The notes under the pieces are model-generated. The model saw nothing but the letters and a program-made list of their open reading frames with translations, ran no database searches and had not been told where the DNA came from. This document shows, one piece after another, positions 30,785 through 41,663 of a stretch of DNA of 64,000 bases. The DNA is from Ilyonectria destructans. Lineage: Eukaryota > Ascomycota > Sordariomycetes > Hypocreales > Nectriaceae. The stretch spans positions 3,348,001 through 3,412,000 of the forward strand of contig JAHEWK010000005.1 in assembly GCA_020740775.1 (NCBI GenBank), given 5' to 3'. Each line of letters starts with the position of its first letter. Position 1 is the stretch's first letter. Position numbers and translations under genes: made by a program.

Positions 30785-31687
30785 TTAAATGTCCGTTGGA
30801 ATTTTGGAGTTTTCTGCATTACTTCCATCTTCAGACCACGATTTTGAAAACATTTTCACAATAGCAATCATGTCTTCCTCCTCAAGACCCGAATTTTTGG
30901 CCTGCTCATACAGTGAATCGCAGGTTTCCACGAGTGGCGATTGAGCCTTTGCCGCCTTGGCGGCTGATTGAATGAGTTGGGTGCTATTGTGGCAATCTTT
31001 GATAGACGCCTGGGCTGACCAATCCTGCTTAAGTATCTTGGCAACCTTGATTTTTGAGTATGCGGAAGCCATGGGGCCCATTTCAAGCACCTTTCCAAGA
31101 GCTTCGAGGTTGAGATCTTGTGCTCGAGCGAGGTTGAAGGATTCGGCGAGACCGACGGTCATTGTAACAAGATAGAGGTTGACGGCGTATTTAGTTTTGA
31201 GGCCGGATCCAATGGGGCCGCAGTAGACTGCGGCATTGGTAATCGGTTCCAAGAAGGGTCGGATGCTCTCGGCAATGGCTGGATCTCCAGCCATCATGCC
31301 GACCAGGTTTCCTTGCTCGGCAGGAACCTTGCTACCACTGACAGGCATCTCAATGAAGTTACCACCTGCGTCGCGGACCTGCTGAGCTAGGGAATGGCTG
31401 AAGTCAACCGAGACAGAACTCGTGTTGACAAGTGTTTTCCCTCGCAATGCCTTTTTGAAATCTTCGTTAAATATGGACTGGATTGCAAGCCCATCAAACA
31501 ACATTGTGAAGATGACACTGGATTGCTCAATCACTTTCGATGGTGTTTCACCAACCGTCGCTCCGGCTTTTATCAACGCAGGGTACTTGGCAGCGCTTCG
31601 GTTCCAGACGACGAGGGGGAACTTGCGAGCTAGGTTCAGAGCCATGGGCGTGCCCATCATTCCCAATCCTAAAAACCCGAGCTTCAT
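30785..31687 (-). CDS. Beta-hydroxyacid dehydrogenase family (3-hydroxyisobutyrate dehydrogenase-like) NAD(P) oxidoreductase
   Basis: Intronless, 300 aa from the ATG at 31687; the frame extends to 31726 only from a TTG. The N-terminus is a Rossmann fold with 'GFLGLGMMG' (residues 4-12), as in 6-phosphogluconate/3-hydroxyisobutyrate dehydrogenases. Then comes 'MPVSGSKVPAEQGNL' (substrate-binding SG motif, near residues 114-128) and 'LKTKYAVNL', where Lys166 and Asn170 fit the catalytic K-x3-N pattern. Length is typical (290-300 aa). Members reduce or oxidise short beta-hydroxy acids or succinic semialdehyde/glyoxylate. No targeting peptide is visible, so it is probably cytosolic. The substrate cannot be told. 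Confidence 0.88.
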   Translation of the reverse strand: MKLGFLGLGMMGTPMALNLARKFPLVVWNRSAAKYPALIKAGATVGETPSKVIEQSSVIFTMLFDGLAIQSIFNEDFKKALRGKTLVNTSSVSVDFSHSLAQQVRDAGGNFIEMPVSGSKVPAEQGNLVGMMAGDPAIAESIRPFLEPITNAAVYCGPIGSGLKTKYAVNLYLVTMTVGLAESFNLARAQDLNLEALGKVLEMGPMASAYSKIKVAKILKQDWSAQASIKDCHNSTQLIQSAAKAAKAQSPLVETCDSLYEQAKNSGLEEEDMIAIVKMFSKSWSEDGSNAENSKIPTDI

Positions 31688-32562
31688 GTTGTAGTCGGGC
31701 TGTGAGACGCTTTGGGCGGATTTCAAGGTTGACGGAATGAAAAGAGCTGCTATTGAGTTTTTTGTGCTAATGGTAGTGATATTATGTGCTCGGCAGTCTC
31801 AATAAGACCTATTAAATATCGGGGATGGTTGAATCATGGTAAAAGTCTACCTTCATCCGCCCGATTCTGGACTACCGTCACTACTCAAACACCTAAAAGC
31901 CCCACAGGGCGCGGCGTAGTATCCACAAGGCGTGGTCCGGCCACAGGGCGGCCACAGGGCGCGGTTAGCTCAGAGCGGATTCGAGAGTTGTCAGATGGAC
32001 ACTCGGTCGGTGAGCCCTCAAACCCCTTGTCTCTTGCGCCCTTCGGTTATGCATGCTGGGACCCTACCTGAAGGGCGTGTGTGTCAATCAGATGACTCAT
32101 TGGGTTAGCGCCAGCTCGCAGTTGAATGCTGTTGAACTGGCTGTACCGGCTGTAGCGAAAGTCAGTTCATGGCAAGTCTTCAAATATTACTGCATTTTAT
32201 TCACACCATGGCCCCAAGTCGGATTACATTTCTTCCAAAGCTCATGAGTTTACAACTTCATACTTTGGTTTGGTTCGAGCGCAGGCGAGACTAAAAAGAA
32301 TTCAAATCCTCCAGCATAGATCAAATCTCAACAATTCTACTCTAAATACAGCCCAACAGTTTACTTGCAGCTGCGCCGCTATATCTCCATCTCCCAGCCG
32401 ATTGACAGCAAGGAGAGATTACCAGGCTCAATCCAACGTACAAACAATAGCAGTGAGGGATCTCAGCGCCGCTCACAACTTCCTAATCTAACCATGATCT
32501 CCTGAGCATCTGCTGAAGTAGAAAATCCCCAAGGAACAATCCTGAAGGACACTCGCCACATA
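31688..32562. other. 0.9 kb intergenic region with short GC-rich repeats
   Basis: Holds the promoter of the dehydrogenase and the 3' end of the regulator gene. No gene recognised. A cluster of CCACAGGGCG repeats is listed separately. Confidence 0.5.
31902..31963. repeat. Cluster of CCACAGGGCG repeats
   Basis: Three exact copies of CCACAGGGCG and one degenerate copy (CCACAAGGCG) occur within about 60 bp, two of them adjacent. It stands out as GC-rich within AT-rich surroundings. Confidence 0.75.
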
Positions 32563-35338
32563 TCAGCCTGCAGTGTAACATTCAGGCCTGGGTACTTCTG
32601 CCAAATGCGGGCGTAATGCTGCTAAAAGAACGGCACCGAGAGCTCGAGCCATATCCGATTTCCTTCCTAAATGGTAGAGCGCTTTTATGCAATTCTCGCA
32701 TCGTCTTGTCAGGTCAACAAAGGAGGGAGTTTTCAGCGAGGCGGGGCTATTCCAGGTCGCTTCCTCCATCTCCGCCAGTTGGATCGTCGCAACCTTAGTG
32801 AAAGCTCTGATGAGAATCATTGTCCAAGGTTCCGGCAAGATGGCTCGTTTGACGAGATCAAAGTTAAGAGCGGGAACATCAGTAGCTGGTGGGCATTCCG
32901 AAGCTTGTGCGAGATCGGAGATGATTATAGTGCTATTCTCTCTCAAGCACCGAACCACACCAATGCGAACACGGACCTGGGAGGAATATTCCAGGCCAAG
33001 CCCCTTTTCGTCGACTAATTCGATTAAATCGGCAAGAACCAGAGCTGCGCAGTGGAAGTAGGCGACCACGTGGATAAACCAAATCCGCATTTGCATTGGG
33101 ACTGTATGGTATTGGTCGATCATATCCCGGAAGAAGGCACTGTAGGTGACATTCCAGTGCTTGTAGAGAGCCATGGCATTCGAGATTATATTCTCGATAG
33201 ACTCGCCATGAAAATCACTCCGTATTGAATTTTGCAAGTGCGAAACGTGTCGAAAGAGAACTACCTTTACTGGTGTTGCTGCCACAATAACCTTGATGGC
33301 AGTTTCGTAAAAGCATGGCCAATGTAGGATGCGGTCATCGGATGCTGGAGCAAAAACCGTAGCCCACCATTCAAGGTCATAGGGACGATGGTCGATGGAG
33401 AAGTGCTCGAGTTCGGGATGACCGAGGTATGTTGGATCGTGGTGACACTCCGTGTCAGAAATAACAACTGGGCGGTTATTGATGACCGCCGATATTGTAT
33501 CAATCATGATGGTCATCCAATACATGAGATTGAACGTTCCCATATCTTCGTTGCTGATGCGCTCGACAGTGGCGACCCTCACCAACTTTGGAGAACCACC
33601 TTTGAGTGAGTCCACAATGGACGCCTTGAGGGCATCATATCGGAACTTGAGAGCATGGATTTTACGAGCAGCTCGTTCGATGAACCACGGCGGTCCATCT
33701 GCTTCAATTATGTTGCTGATCTGCGACGTGATGGTGCCCATTTTGCCAACAATTGGGGTTTTTGAACTGAACGAGCTCTCCGGAATGTCAAACGCAAAAT
33801 CAGCATCTTCCATTGGCTTTTGTGCGAGTGTCATTATCCACTCAGCACATACGATTCTGAAGCACTCAATGTCTGCACAATGCTGAAGTGCTCGTTTGGC
33901 TTGAAACCAGAGTGTTTTCTGAAGCGTACGATCAAACTCATCGCTCAGAGTACCGGCAAGATCTGGATCCGTGTTGTCGATAGAACCCCAAGTGTGTGAA
34001 TATTTCTCATTCTCACGCTGACTTCCATGGGCCCATTGAATGGCAAATGCCATAATAGCCAAGTATAGTGCCTCAGACGCGGCTCTATTCTCAGTGTCCG
34101 TTAACCTGACTAGGTTGTTTGCCCGGGCAACTCTATCGAGTTTGAACACGCGGTAATAGACCCCGCTGGCTTGTTGCTTTGGGTCGTACTGATTGATAAG
34201 ACGAACATTCTCAAAACGAGACGCCAACCAGCTGATTCCAGATGTCGACGGTTGACTGATGGCGTTGAATTGGTATGGACATGCCTCTTGGGACAGACAG
34301 CAGGCTAAGGCGAGTTCAAAGGCATTGCGGTATATGGAGATGAGATTATTAGAAATAATCCTCTTGTTGGCATTCATGACCAGAGCATGGGTCGTGGAAA
34401 AGGGAGAAATCGAAGCAGTGTCGGTGCTGACCAGACCAACCGGGGACGCAGAAGGGGCTTCCCTTTTGTGCGAATTGGAGACAGGTGTAAACGGTTGAAA
34501 AGGAGCGTTCCGATGTGACTGAGCTTGGAATGATGACAGCTCATTCGTGTCATCATCCTCTGAAGCCGACGATGATTGTTGGGAATACATGTCCAGGGTG
34601 GTATTCTCTATGACTGAGGAACAATCTGTCAGGAGAGGTTGAGAAGGAATTGGTTGAGTATTGAAGGTAGTTCCAATCTCGGTAGGCTGAGAATACGGAT
34701 ACATGGACGGCTCAAAGACGGCGACATTGGCGGATGGGGAGTCGAAGGTGGAGGTAGGCGAGGCGAAGCCATTTGCAAAGTTCGTCTCGATGCGGCCTCG
34801 CGGGGTCTGACTGGGAGTCGATGTTGGCGCCCAGGGAATATTAGACGGTCCAGTGGCGTTAAAGTCGACGCCATGTGCAATCGGAGGATGTGCGATTCGC
34901 ATTTGGGGATGAAGAGACTGGCGCTGCACGTTGCTGTGCGCATCACCGCTGCTAGCTGCACCGGACACTCTACCGGCAGAGTCATGTTGAAGCCGGCTTC
35001 GAACCCAGTTCAAGGTACATTGTTTTTGAGTACGCCGGCAGTGAGAGCAGGGCCAGACGCGTGTGTCATTGTCGTCAGTGAGGCTCTCTGGTTACACCGA
35101 TTAGTTCGCGTTCACGGGCGACTACAAGTAGATAGTGGAAGAGTAGCGGAGGATAACGGAGACGCTTACCTAGGTAGCTTTCTGTAAGAGAGACATTACC
35201 GGCACGGCCAGCACCAGAACTTGGCCCCTTGACGCGATGCTGAGGATCACGTAAATACAAATCACATGCACGCTTGGCCTTTCGACACTGATCGCACGAG
35301 CGGTTTTGCCGCCTCATTTCGGCAGTGGCCTTGGGCAT
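32563..35338 (-). CDS. Zn2Cys6 transcription factor with long zinc-cluster linker
   Basis: Two exons on the minus strand, 35338-35170 and 35087-32563 (897 aa). The zinc cluster is split by the intron: Cys15, 18 and 25 ('CDQCRKAKRAC') in exon 1, and Cys70, 73 and 80 ('CSHCRRTQKQC') in exon 2. That leaves 44 residues between the third and fourth Cys; 5-12 is usual. An alternative donor at about 35201 (GTAATG) has the same phase and would shorten the linker by about ten residues. A Ser/Thr/Pro-rich region (about residues 80-260) is followed by a fungal_trans-like helical domain ('AEWIMTLAQKPMEDADF', 'LMYWMTIMIDTISAVINNRPVV'). Target genes are unknown; the nearest neighbours are a dehydrogenase and a glutamine amidotransferase. 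Confidence 0.8.
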
Positions 35339-37690
35339 TGCTTCAGCAGCACAACGTCGGGAGAGGTGGTCTCGTGAGGTATGCGTGTGTGAAATGGTTA
35401 TGTGTGCGATTCCCGCAGGTTTGGTTGAAAGAAATGGAAAGAGGGGAGGGAGAGTTGAGATCCGGGACTGCCGCCTTCTCCGTCATCATTCAAGACATGT
35501 TGCTTTTTATTAAATATGGTTTGAGCCTAGATCGACGGCCAATGCTAGCGCTGATGCGTTAGTCGCGATCCACGATTGTACCATACGTTAGACCTTCACA
35601 GACTAATACCAGCACTTCAATAAGTCTCCGATCCCGTTGGTGAATTTAATTGAGTCTTGAAAATCTAGCAACACGCCTGATCAATATCAAGGCCCGACTC
35701 TTGGCAAGTTCTGAAGGGGGTGTGTAATAAGAATTGGCTGTGGAGTTGGGCTCGCAAAGTGTCCGCGCACGGCATCTAAGACATTGGGCGATCATTCTCC
35801 TCCGCGATTGGTCCTCCTTAATAAATTAGTGCCAGCTTTCAGCTGTTTCGGAAAGGATGACCTTCATCTGTCAGATATCAGTTTGTTCGATTCCCACTCG
35901 GAGTTCGTAGAGCTGGGCTGGAAACCGACGAACCGCACGAATCGCACCAATCACATGGCGCCACGTCACAATGACGTACCTGGCTCCAGGTACTGAGACA
36001 CTTTGCAGGCCAAGCAATGTGAGTCTGATTGAATGCTAGGCGATCGCTAGGCCTAGACGCGATGGAAAGCCCACGGGACGCCTCCCTCATTAGGCTCTGA
36101 GATTAGATGGTCCTCTCAATGACTGACTCTGTAGGCGCCTGGAAACGAGGTTGGATGTAAAACACCAACGAGGGGAAAAAGTCAATATTTTAGTAAGATA
36201 TACCCCGCTGCCTGGAAATAGCGGTATAAAAGTAGCCGTTGCCAAAACGTACCGTAGTCGGAACTGCGACTTGATTATTTTGCTGCCGTCTCCTCTCATC
36301 TGTATCCGCGTATCGGGACCGTGACTAGCCCTTTTCTGAAGACTACATTCGATGGAATATTACCGCTCTTTATTGAATCGTTTCTCTCAATGGCTAATCG
36401 CGTGGCGCTCTTGAACAAAAAAGCGGTGAATGTTGGGCCTCATTCTGGATTACCAGGTGGCCCTTCTCCTTCATTCAAGACCTCGAAATCACCGTTCCTA
36501 GGGAGAATTCTGAAAATACAAGTATGGAAGATTATGATGCATCTGAAACAAATGTATGCGCTTCAAAATTTACAGCAGGACGTTACACCGACTGGCTTTG
36601 GGAAATCTGGAACACACATGCTCGGTAGTGGGTATAGTCGGGTACCTCATGGCGACTCCGTGCTTACGCAGAATGGTGTATCGATAGCGGGGTAGTTCAT
36701 CACCATTTACGTTGGATCTAGAGGGATTCCTATCTACTATCAACGGCGAAACTAGAGAAACAGTGGAACTTCATGTTCGCAAAGAGAGAGAGGTGATTTT
36801 CTGACGTAAAGCGGGGATAATAGACTTGTACTTGTATGTCTGGTGGAGCTTTGGCTGTATCCATCAAATGGCTCGATGCACATCTCCGCGCAAAACTCTC
36901 TTAAAACCCAATGAGGCATCATCAGGTCGAAACGGTGGTGAATATTTGAGAATGTGTGTTAGACAAATGCGCGAGTTGGATGGAGATTGTGCCGCAAATT
37001 ACGCCAAAGCTTGCCGCTAATGCATACGAAAAGGACAGAAGTTACCACCAAAGGGACAGTTTCGCCCATCACTGAGATTACACTCAAGCCAGTGAGTGAG
37101 CCTTAAAGAAATGGATGGTGTTCTTTTACACTGGGCACTTTGGCTTCCTAAAGACTGGCCTATGAGATCAACAAGTGACTGACCTGTCAAGTGTATGCAC
37201 CATTCTGTCCTCCAGTATACATCAATTTGGGCATGTATAGTGGCTGGAGCCAAGTAAAGGAGGATGGACATGGATGGGCGCCATGTAGAAATGGAACCTG
37301 CAACGGGCTCAGTACATGTGGCAATAATAAAAAATCTGGTAAATTGGGGGTAAGTACTTCATCACCTTATTCCTTTCTTCCTTTATACATTCCATGTTTG
37401 CAGAAAACCAGGACTAACCTTCATCATTTCGAGGCATGGGGCTCTAGAAGTTCACGGGTGAAGGGTATAGCTGGCATAGATGAGTTACAAATAGTTTCAC
37501 CAAGCAACGTGCCCTTGAACTAACCACGATTGTAGGTGATGGAAGCAGTGGGTGAGGTGGAGGATGTGGAAGTGGCAGAGACTGTGGAGGAGGTAGCAGC
37601 TAATGTAACCATTTGTCCCAATTTATTTTATTCAAACCCCCTCACCGTTATTTTTATTCTGACTAATGTATAGGCCCTGGACCATCACCC
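35339..37690. other. 2.35 kb stretch without a firm gene
   Basis: Open frames at 36321-36695 and 37191-37523 (plus) have no recognisable content. At 37350-37680 there are intron-like signals on the plus strand (GTAAGT...TTGCAG at 37350-37403; GTAACC...CTGACTAATGTATAG at about 37600-37670), but I could not join them into one frame with a start. Two adjacent inverted repeats lie at 35963-35993. Confidence 0.45.
35963..35993. promoter_or_regulatory. Overlapping inverted repeats, CRE-like half-sites plus 8-bp palindrome
   Basis: ACGTCA-CAA-TGACGT (35963-35977) contains two inverted bZIP/CRE half-sites. It overlaps GTACCTGG-CT-CCAGGTAC (35976-35993), a palindrome with perfect 8-bp arms. It lies 0.6 kb upstream of the Zn2Cys6 gene start. 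The binding-site role is a guess. Confidence 0.35.
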
Positions 37691-38565
37691 TCAAAGCCGA
37701 CTAGCCCGGCCCATTGTGGCATCTTGATCAGCACTCAGGAGATGTTCCCATAGCACCTTGGCCAACAACTTTCCATCATGCTCCAGGCTCACCCTGGCCA
37801 TGGCTTCCTCACAAAGGTCGTCATCAAGTCTTCCCTGCTGCCGTCTCTCCTCAATTTCTTCAGTCGTAATAAATGCATTAAACTCAGGGTGCCCCTGGAA
37901 GCTTAGAAGCCTTCCCGGTTGGTATGATATTTGTACCCCGCACTGCTCGCTCTGCCCAATTACCTCGACATCGAGTGGAGTTTCAACCACCGCGTCGCGA
38001 TGAACTTGATGGATGTTCTGAATACTTCAGTACAGGGACTTTTATCTGGGTTCATGAGCTCGGACTTACCAACTCGTTCCTACCAAATAACTTCGTACCC
38101 AATGAGCTGAGCCTCACTTTCTCAACTGCAAGTTCCCACCCAGCTGGATTTCGGCTCACCGTGCCGCCAAGCGCTCTTGCGATTATCTGGTGCCCGTAGC
38201 AAAACCCTACAAGTGGCTTGTGGGCATTGTATGCGAGTCGAATGTATTCCATAAGAGGTGAAACCCAAGGGTCATCGTCGAAAGCAGTGTACTCTGCAAA
38301 ATGATCAGTAATATTGCATTTAAATCTTCGGATAGCACCACCTACGACTCCCTGTCAAGAGAATACCATCAACAGCGTCCAAGTTTGGGAATGATTGCGC
38401 TTGAATGATATTCCACTTCAATACTTCAAGATTTGGAAGGGAATCTGTTTCAAAGGCACTCGTCAGGAGGATTTTGACAATATCTCCGTACGTCCCGTAC
38501 TTCTCTAAGACTGCTGCTGGGGGCGCCTCGCACTCCAGGATAGCCAATCGGAAAGCTTCAGTCAT
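37691..38565 (-). CDS. Class I glutamine amidotransferase-like protein
   Basis: Three exons on the minus strand: 38565-38346, 38293-38070 and 38017-37691 (256 aa). Introns are 52 bp, GT-AG. It starts 'RLAILECE', as stand-alone GATase1 proteins do, and carries 'GILLTGS' and 'FDDDPWV', nucleophile Cys105 in 'GFCYGHQIIARALGG', and His191 and Glu193 in 'FQGHPEF'. The triad is therefore complete. Stand-alone fungal members resemble the GMP-synthase glutaminase domain and plant gamma-glutamyl peptidases; they hydrolyse gamma-glutamyl bonds of small metabolites such as glutathione conjugates. No synthetase domain is attached. The exact substrate is unknown. Confidence 0.88.
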
Positions 38566-40163
38566 AGTGTCTTTGTTTGAGATGGATGAGGAACTTGTAG
38601 TAGTGTGTAAAAGTGTCCCAGCGGCCTTTTTTTCAGAGTAAACTACGCGACTCTAAGTGCTGTTTATATATTCAATCTCTGGGTCTGTCCAGAATGTCCC
38701 ACCGCTGACCATGTCGAGGGTTGAGACGCTAAACTGTCAGCATTATGCATGTCGCCGTTGGTTCCGGGCTTCTCTCGTATGACACGATGAAATTGTTCCT
38801 CCGCAACCGCCTTGGATCTTCACCGTCGAGGCCATGTTGCGAGATTCTAGATCTTCCTTCGCATCGAACCCCCTCAGTTGAAAATTTTGCCATGCCCACG
38901 TGGTGGAAAATCTGACACGCAAGATGACAATTTCGACTCTTCAACCCGATGGGCTAGCGCGGATTCGGACAAGCCCGCACTTTTCGGACTAGTAACGTAA
39001 TTATAAAGTCATTTGGAACTTCTCATTACCCCCGACAAATTGCGAACACATAGGATTCGTCATTAATCTTAGGCATTTCGTACTACGCAGTACGTAATTG
39101 AACCCGATGTTGGACGACGTGGCAGTCCTATTTCGGAGGCCCCTGAGAGGTGCAGAGTTGCCGCGGGGTCGGCGAAGGATTCCACAGAGTTCTCACGACA
39201 GAGGAGCAGCCAACCGAGACCCCGAGTTCTCACGTACAAGGGCCCTGGACAATGCCCTTGGACAATGCCCCCAGATAATGGCGTAGTAGATGAGCTAGTG
39301 GTTGCGGGGAAGCGATGTCAACAGAGCTGAAGCGGGGGGCTGTGGCATTGTTGAGCCGAGACTAGCGAAGGAAATTACCTGGTCCCCGATGTGGTCCAGA
39401 AGCTCAATAGACGCCAGCATGATGGTAATACTGGCCGAGCCCATGGGAGCATTAGTGCATTCGCGATCACATGAGGGGGACTTGAATTTGAGACTCGTGC
39501 TGAGGAAATATACTTCACCCAATGGCGAGTACATCGTGAGATTGGAAAGCAGGCTAAGCCTCCTTGCCTAACTCTTCTGTCCTCATGGCTTCCAATGTCC
39601 GGGTGATCCCGACAAAAAGGCTATTCTTACCCATGCACATACCAATGCGGAAGAATGACCAATGCGGAAGAATGACCAATGCGGCAGAATGATACCACTC
39701 ACGTCGGACAAAGATGCACCAAGCTTCCGATTGAAGTTACTTGATGCAGCTTTCTCAAGCACGTATTGTAAGCTGTCGCTTGACGCTATCGATCCAAGCT
39801 AGCATGTCAAGTTGGGAAAGGCCCCAGGACACAGTTAAAAGGGAGAAGTCAGACGCGCAAATGCACAACAGAAATTTATGTAAATTTAGAGAGCGACATT
39901 TGTTCAATACATGTCGATAGATCAAAAAGTGGTCTTTCAAGGAGTCGCTTGCTCTCCATGAAACGTGAGAATGTAATGAAAACTGTGTTGGAAATGAATG
40001 ATATGTGGTCAGATATGTACCATGGGGTGGGGTAAGGTGTTCAAGATTGCGGAATTGAGCAGGAACAGGAGATTTTCCGCTGTGCAATATCAAGCATCCA
40101 TCCCCTCTCGTCGAGCAAATGTTCTTTTCTGTCACATCTAAACCCCTTGCGAGGTCTCCATGA
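38566..40163. other. 1.6 kb intergenic region
   Basis: No gene recognised; overlapping frames at 39295-39571 on both strands look spurious. A 17-bp minisatellite is listed separately. Confidence 0.5.
39641..39691. repeat. 17-bp minisatellite, three copies
   Basis: Unit ACCAATGCGGAAGAATG repeats at 39641, 39658 and 39675; the third copy has one A-to-C change. Confidence 0.9.
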
Positions 40164-41663
40164 CTAGATGCGACACTTCCGGCGACCTGATCTACTGGTG
40201 GTTTCTGTGCTGGCGACTGACGAAACCACGGTGTGTCCTTGACTGAATGACGGCGCAAGGGTAACAGTACTGGCCGATTCCGTGCTGCTTTGTGGCGTGC
40301 TATCACTCAATGTACCCAAGAGTGTCACAGTCGCTGAAGGTTGTCCAGTGCTCAATGCCTCGGTCTCGCTAGTAACAACCGAAGAACTGGGGGAAACCAC
40401 AGTATCCGTGGACGACGATGGCGGGCTGGCTAGATCCGCTTCGCTCAAATGATAGAGCAAAGAGCCCCAGCCAAGTCCGTCATAGTGGCCAGAGCCCTCC
40501 CCCCAGGACCCAGCTCCTCCTTCATAACCACCGAAGTATTCAAGTGTGTTATTCAAGTAAGCCGTTGTCCACGGCGCGTCAAGCCCTTTGATCTGAACGT
40601 AGTGAGCATACAACAGCTCCCAGGTCGGCCGAATAGCGCCACGAGAAGCGGAGCTAATTTCCGTATAGCTGACAATGCCGTTGGTGTAAGGCTCGAATGG
40701 AACTTCTTCGCCGAGGTTGTATCGGGCAAAGTATTCTGCACTGTAGAGCGTATGTTAGCAAGCCACGCAGAGGTTAGAATGTCCTTGGAAGGAGACGTAC
40801 CCAAGAAGGATGCGACTGTTGTTATAGGCAAACAGATCTTCACCCTGGTTCCAAGCCTGCTGGCCAATGACGCCGAGAAGCTGAAAGTCCAAAGCTGAGT
40901 GGCCCTGGTCGCGACCCGATTCTTGTCCCTGGCCCAACAGGTTGCCTGTATTTGGCTCCTCCACGATATTGCTAATGGCATTCCCAATGGCACCATTCCC
41001 CACTCCAGTCTTGAAGTAATCCACAGCAAAGTCCCAGGTGGTCTCATTGTCCGTAAGAACACCAATAGCTAAAGCTGATGCAATATTGCAGAGCTCCCAG
41101 TTAGCAAAAAAGTGTTTTACATTGTGCTGAGAGGGCAAGGCCTGGTTGAGAAAGTCGAAATTCATCGGGAGAAAGACGGTTGTCATCATGGACTGGACAT
41201 CAGACAGGCCGTCCTTAGCAAAGGGCGCATAGTCTCGCAACAGTTCCGCAGCGTTGGCTAATTCATACCCTTGCAGGCCTGCCGTAAGGTAGTTGTCGTC
41301 TCCACCGCCAGAGAGGGATTGGAGCTCGGCGGCCCACGCCTGAAGAATGTTCGCGGAGGCTTCGGCGTATTCATCCTCGCCCGAGATTTTCCAGCGCAGA
41401 GCAAGGTTAAATGCGGCGGCCGCGTCATGCCAAAGGAGCTCCCCATTGGTGCCGCGTGAGACTGTCTCCACAGCATTGGGAACGTAGGACGAGTTGGAAA
41501 AGGTAAGGCTAATCAGCTTGTTCCAGGAACCGAACCACGGTTCTTCCTCAACGCCAATATGTTTCTTAGCTCGGGAGATATCCTCGTCAGTCACAAGAAG
41601 GCCAGGATGGCTAAAGGCAAAAGCCACGGGAAGAAAAAAAAGCCACCACCAGGGAGAGGCCAT
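40164..41663 (-). CDS. Secreted alginate-lyase-domain protein
   Basis: Two exons on the minus strand, 41663-40801 and 40740-40164 (479 aa), 60-bp GT-AG intron. The N-terminus is a clear signal peptide (MASPWWWLFFLPVAFAFS). The body follows the fungal 'alginate lyase' family (Pfam PF05426) alpha-toroid: 'HPGLLVTDEDISRAK', 'LALRWKISGEDEYA', 'HNVKHFFANWELCNIAS' (conserved Asn-His and the N-W pair) and 'ESGRDQGHSALDF' (conserved Arg and His). The last ~75 residues are Ser/Thr-rich and end with basic 'SGRRKCRI', without a clear GPI signal. It is probably secreted or wall-associated and may cleave uronic-acid polysaccharides; ascomycete substrates of this family are poorly known. It ends at 40164, with no neighbour that clarifies the role. 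Confidence 0.82.

Noticed and set aside
26492..31687. Secondary-metabolite gene cluster around the LaeA-like methyltransferase
   Set aside because: No polyketide synthase, peptide synthetase, terpene synthase or P450 is present within the window.
36321..36695. 124-codon plus-strand open frame
   Set aside because: No recognisable domain, unusual composition and no supporting splice structure.
37191..37523. Small Cys-containing plus-strand frame that could be a secreted peptide
   Set aside because: No signal peptide and only a vague resemblance to chitin-binding Cys patterns; the frame runs through a likely intron.
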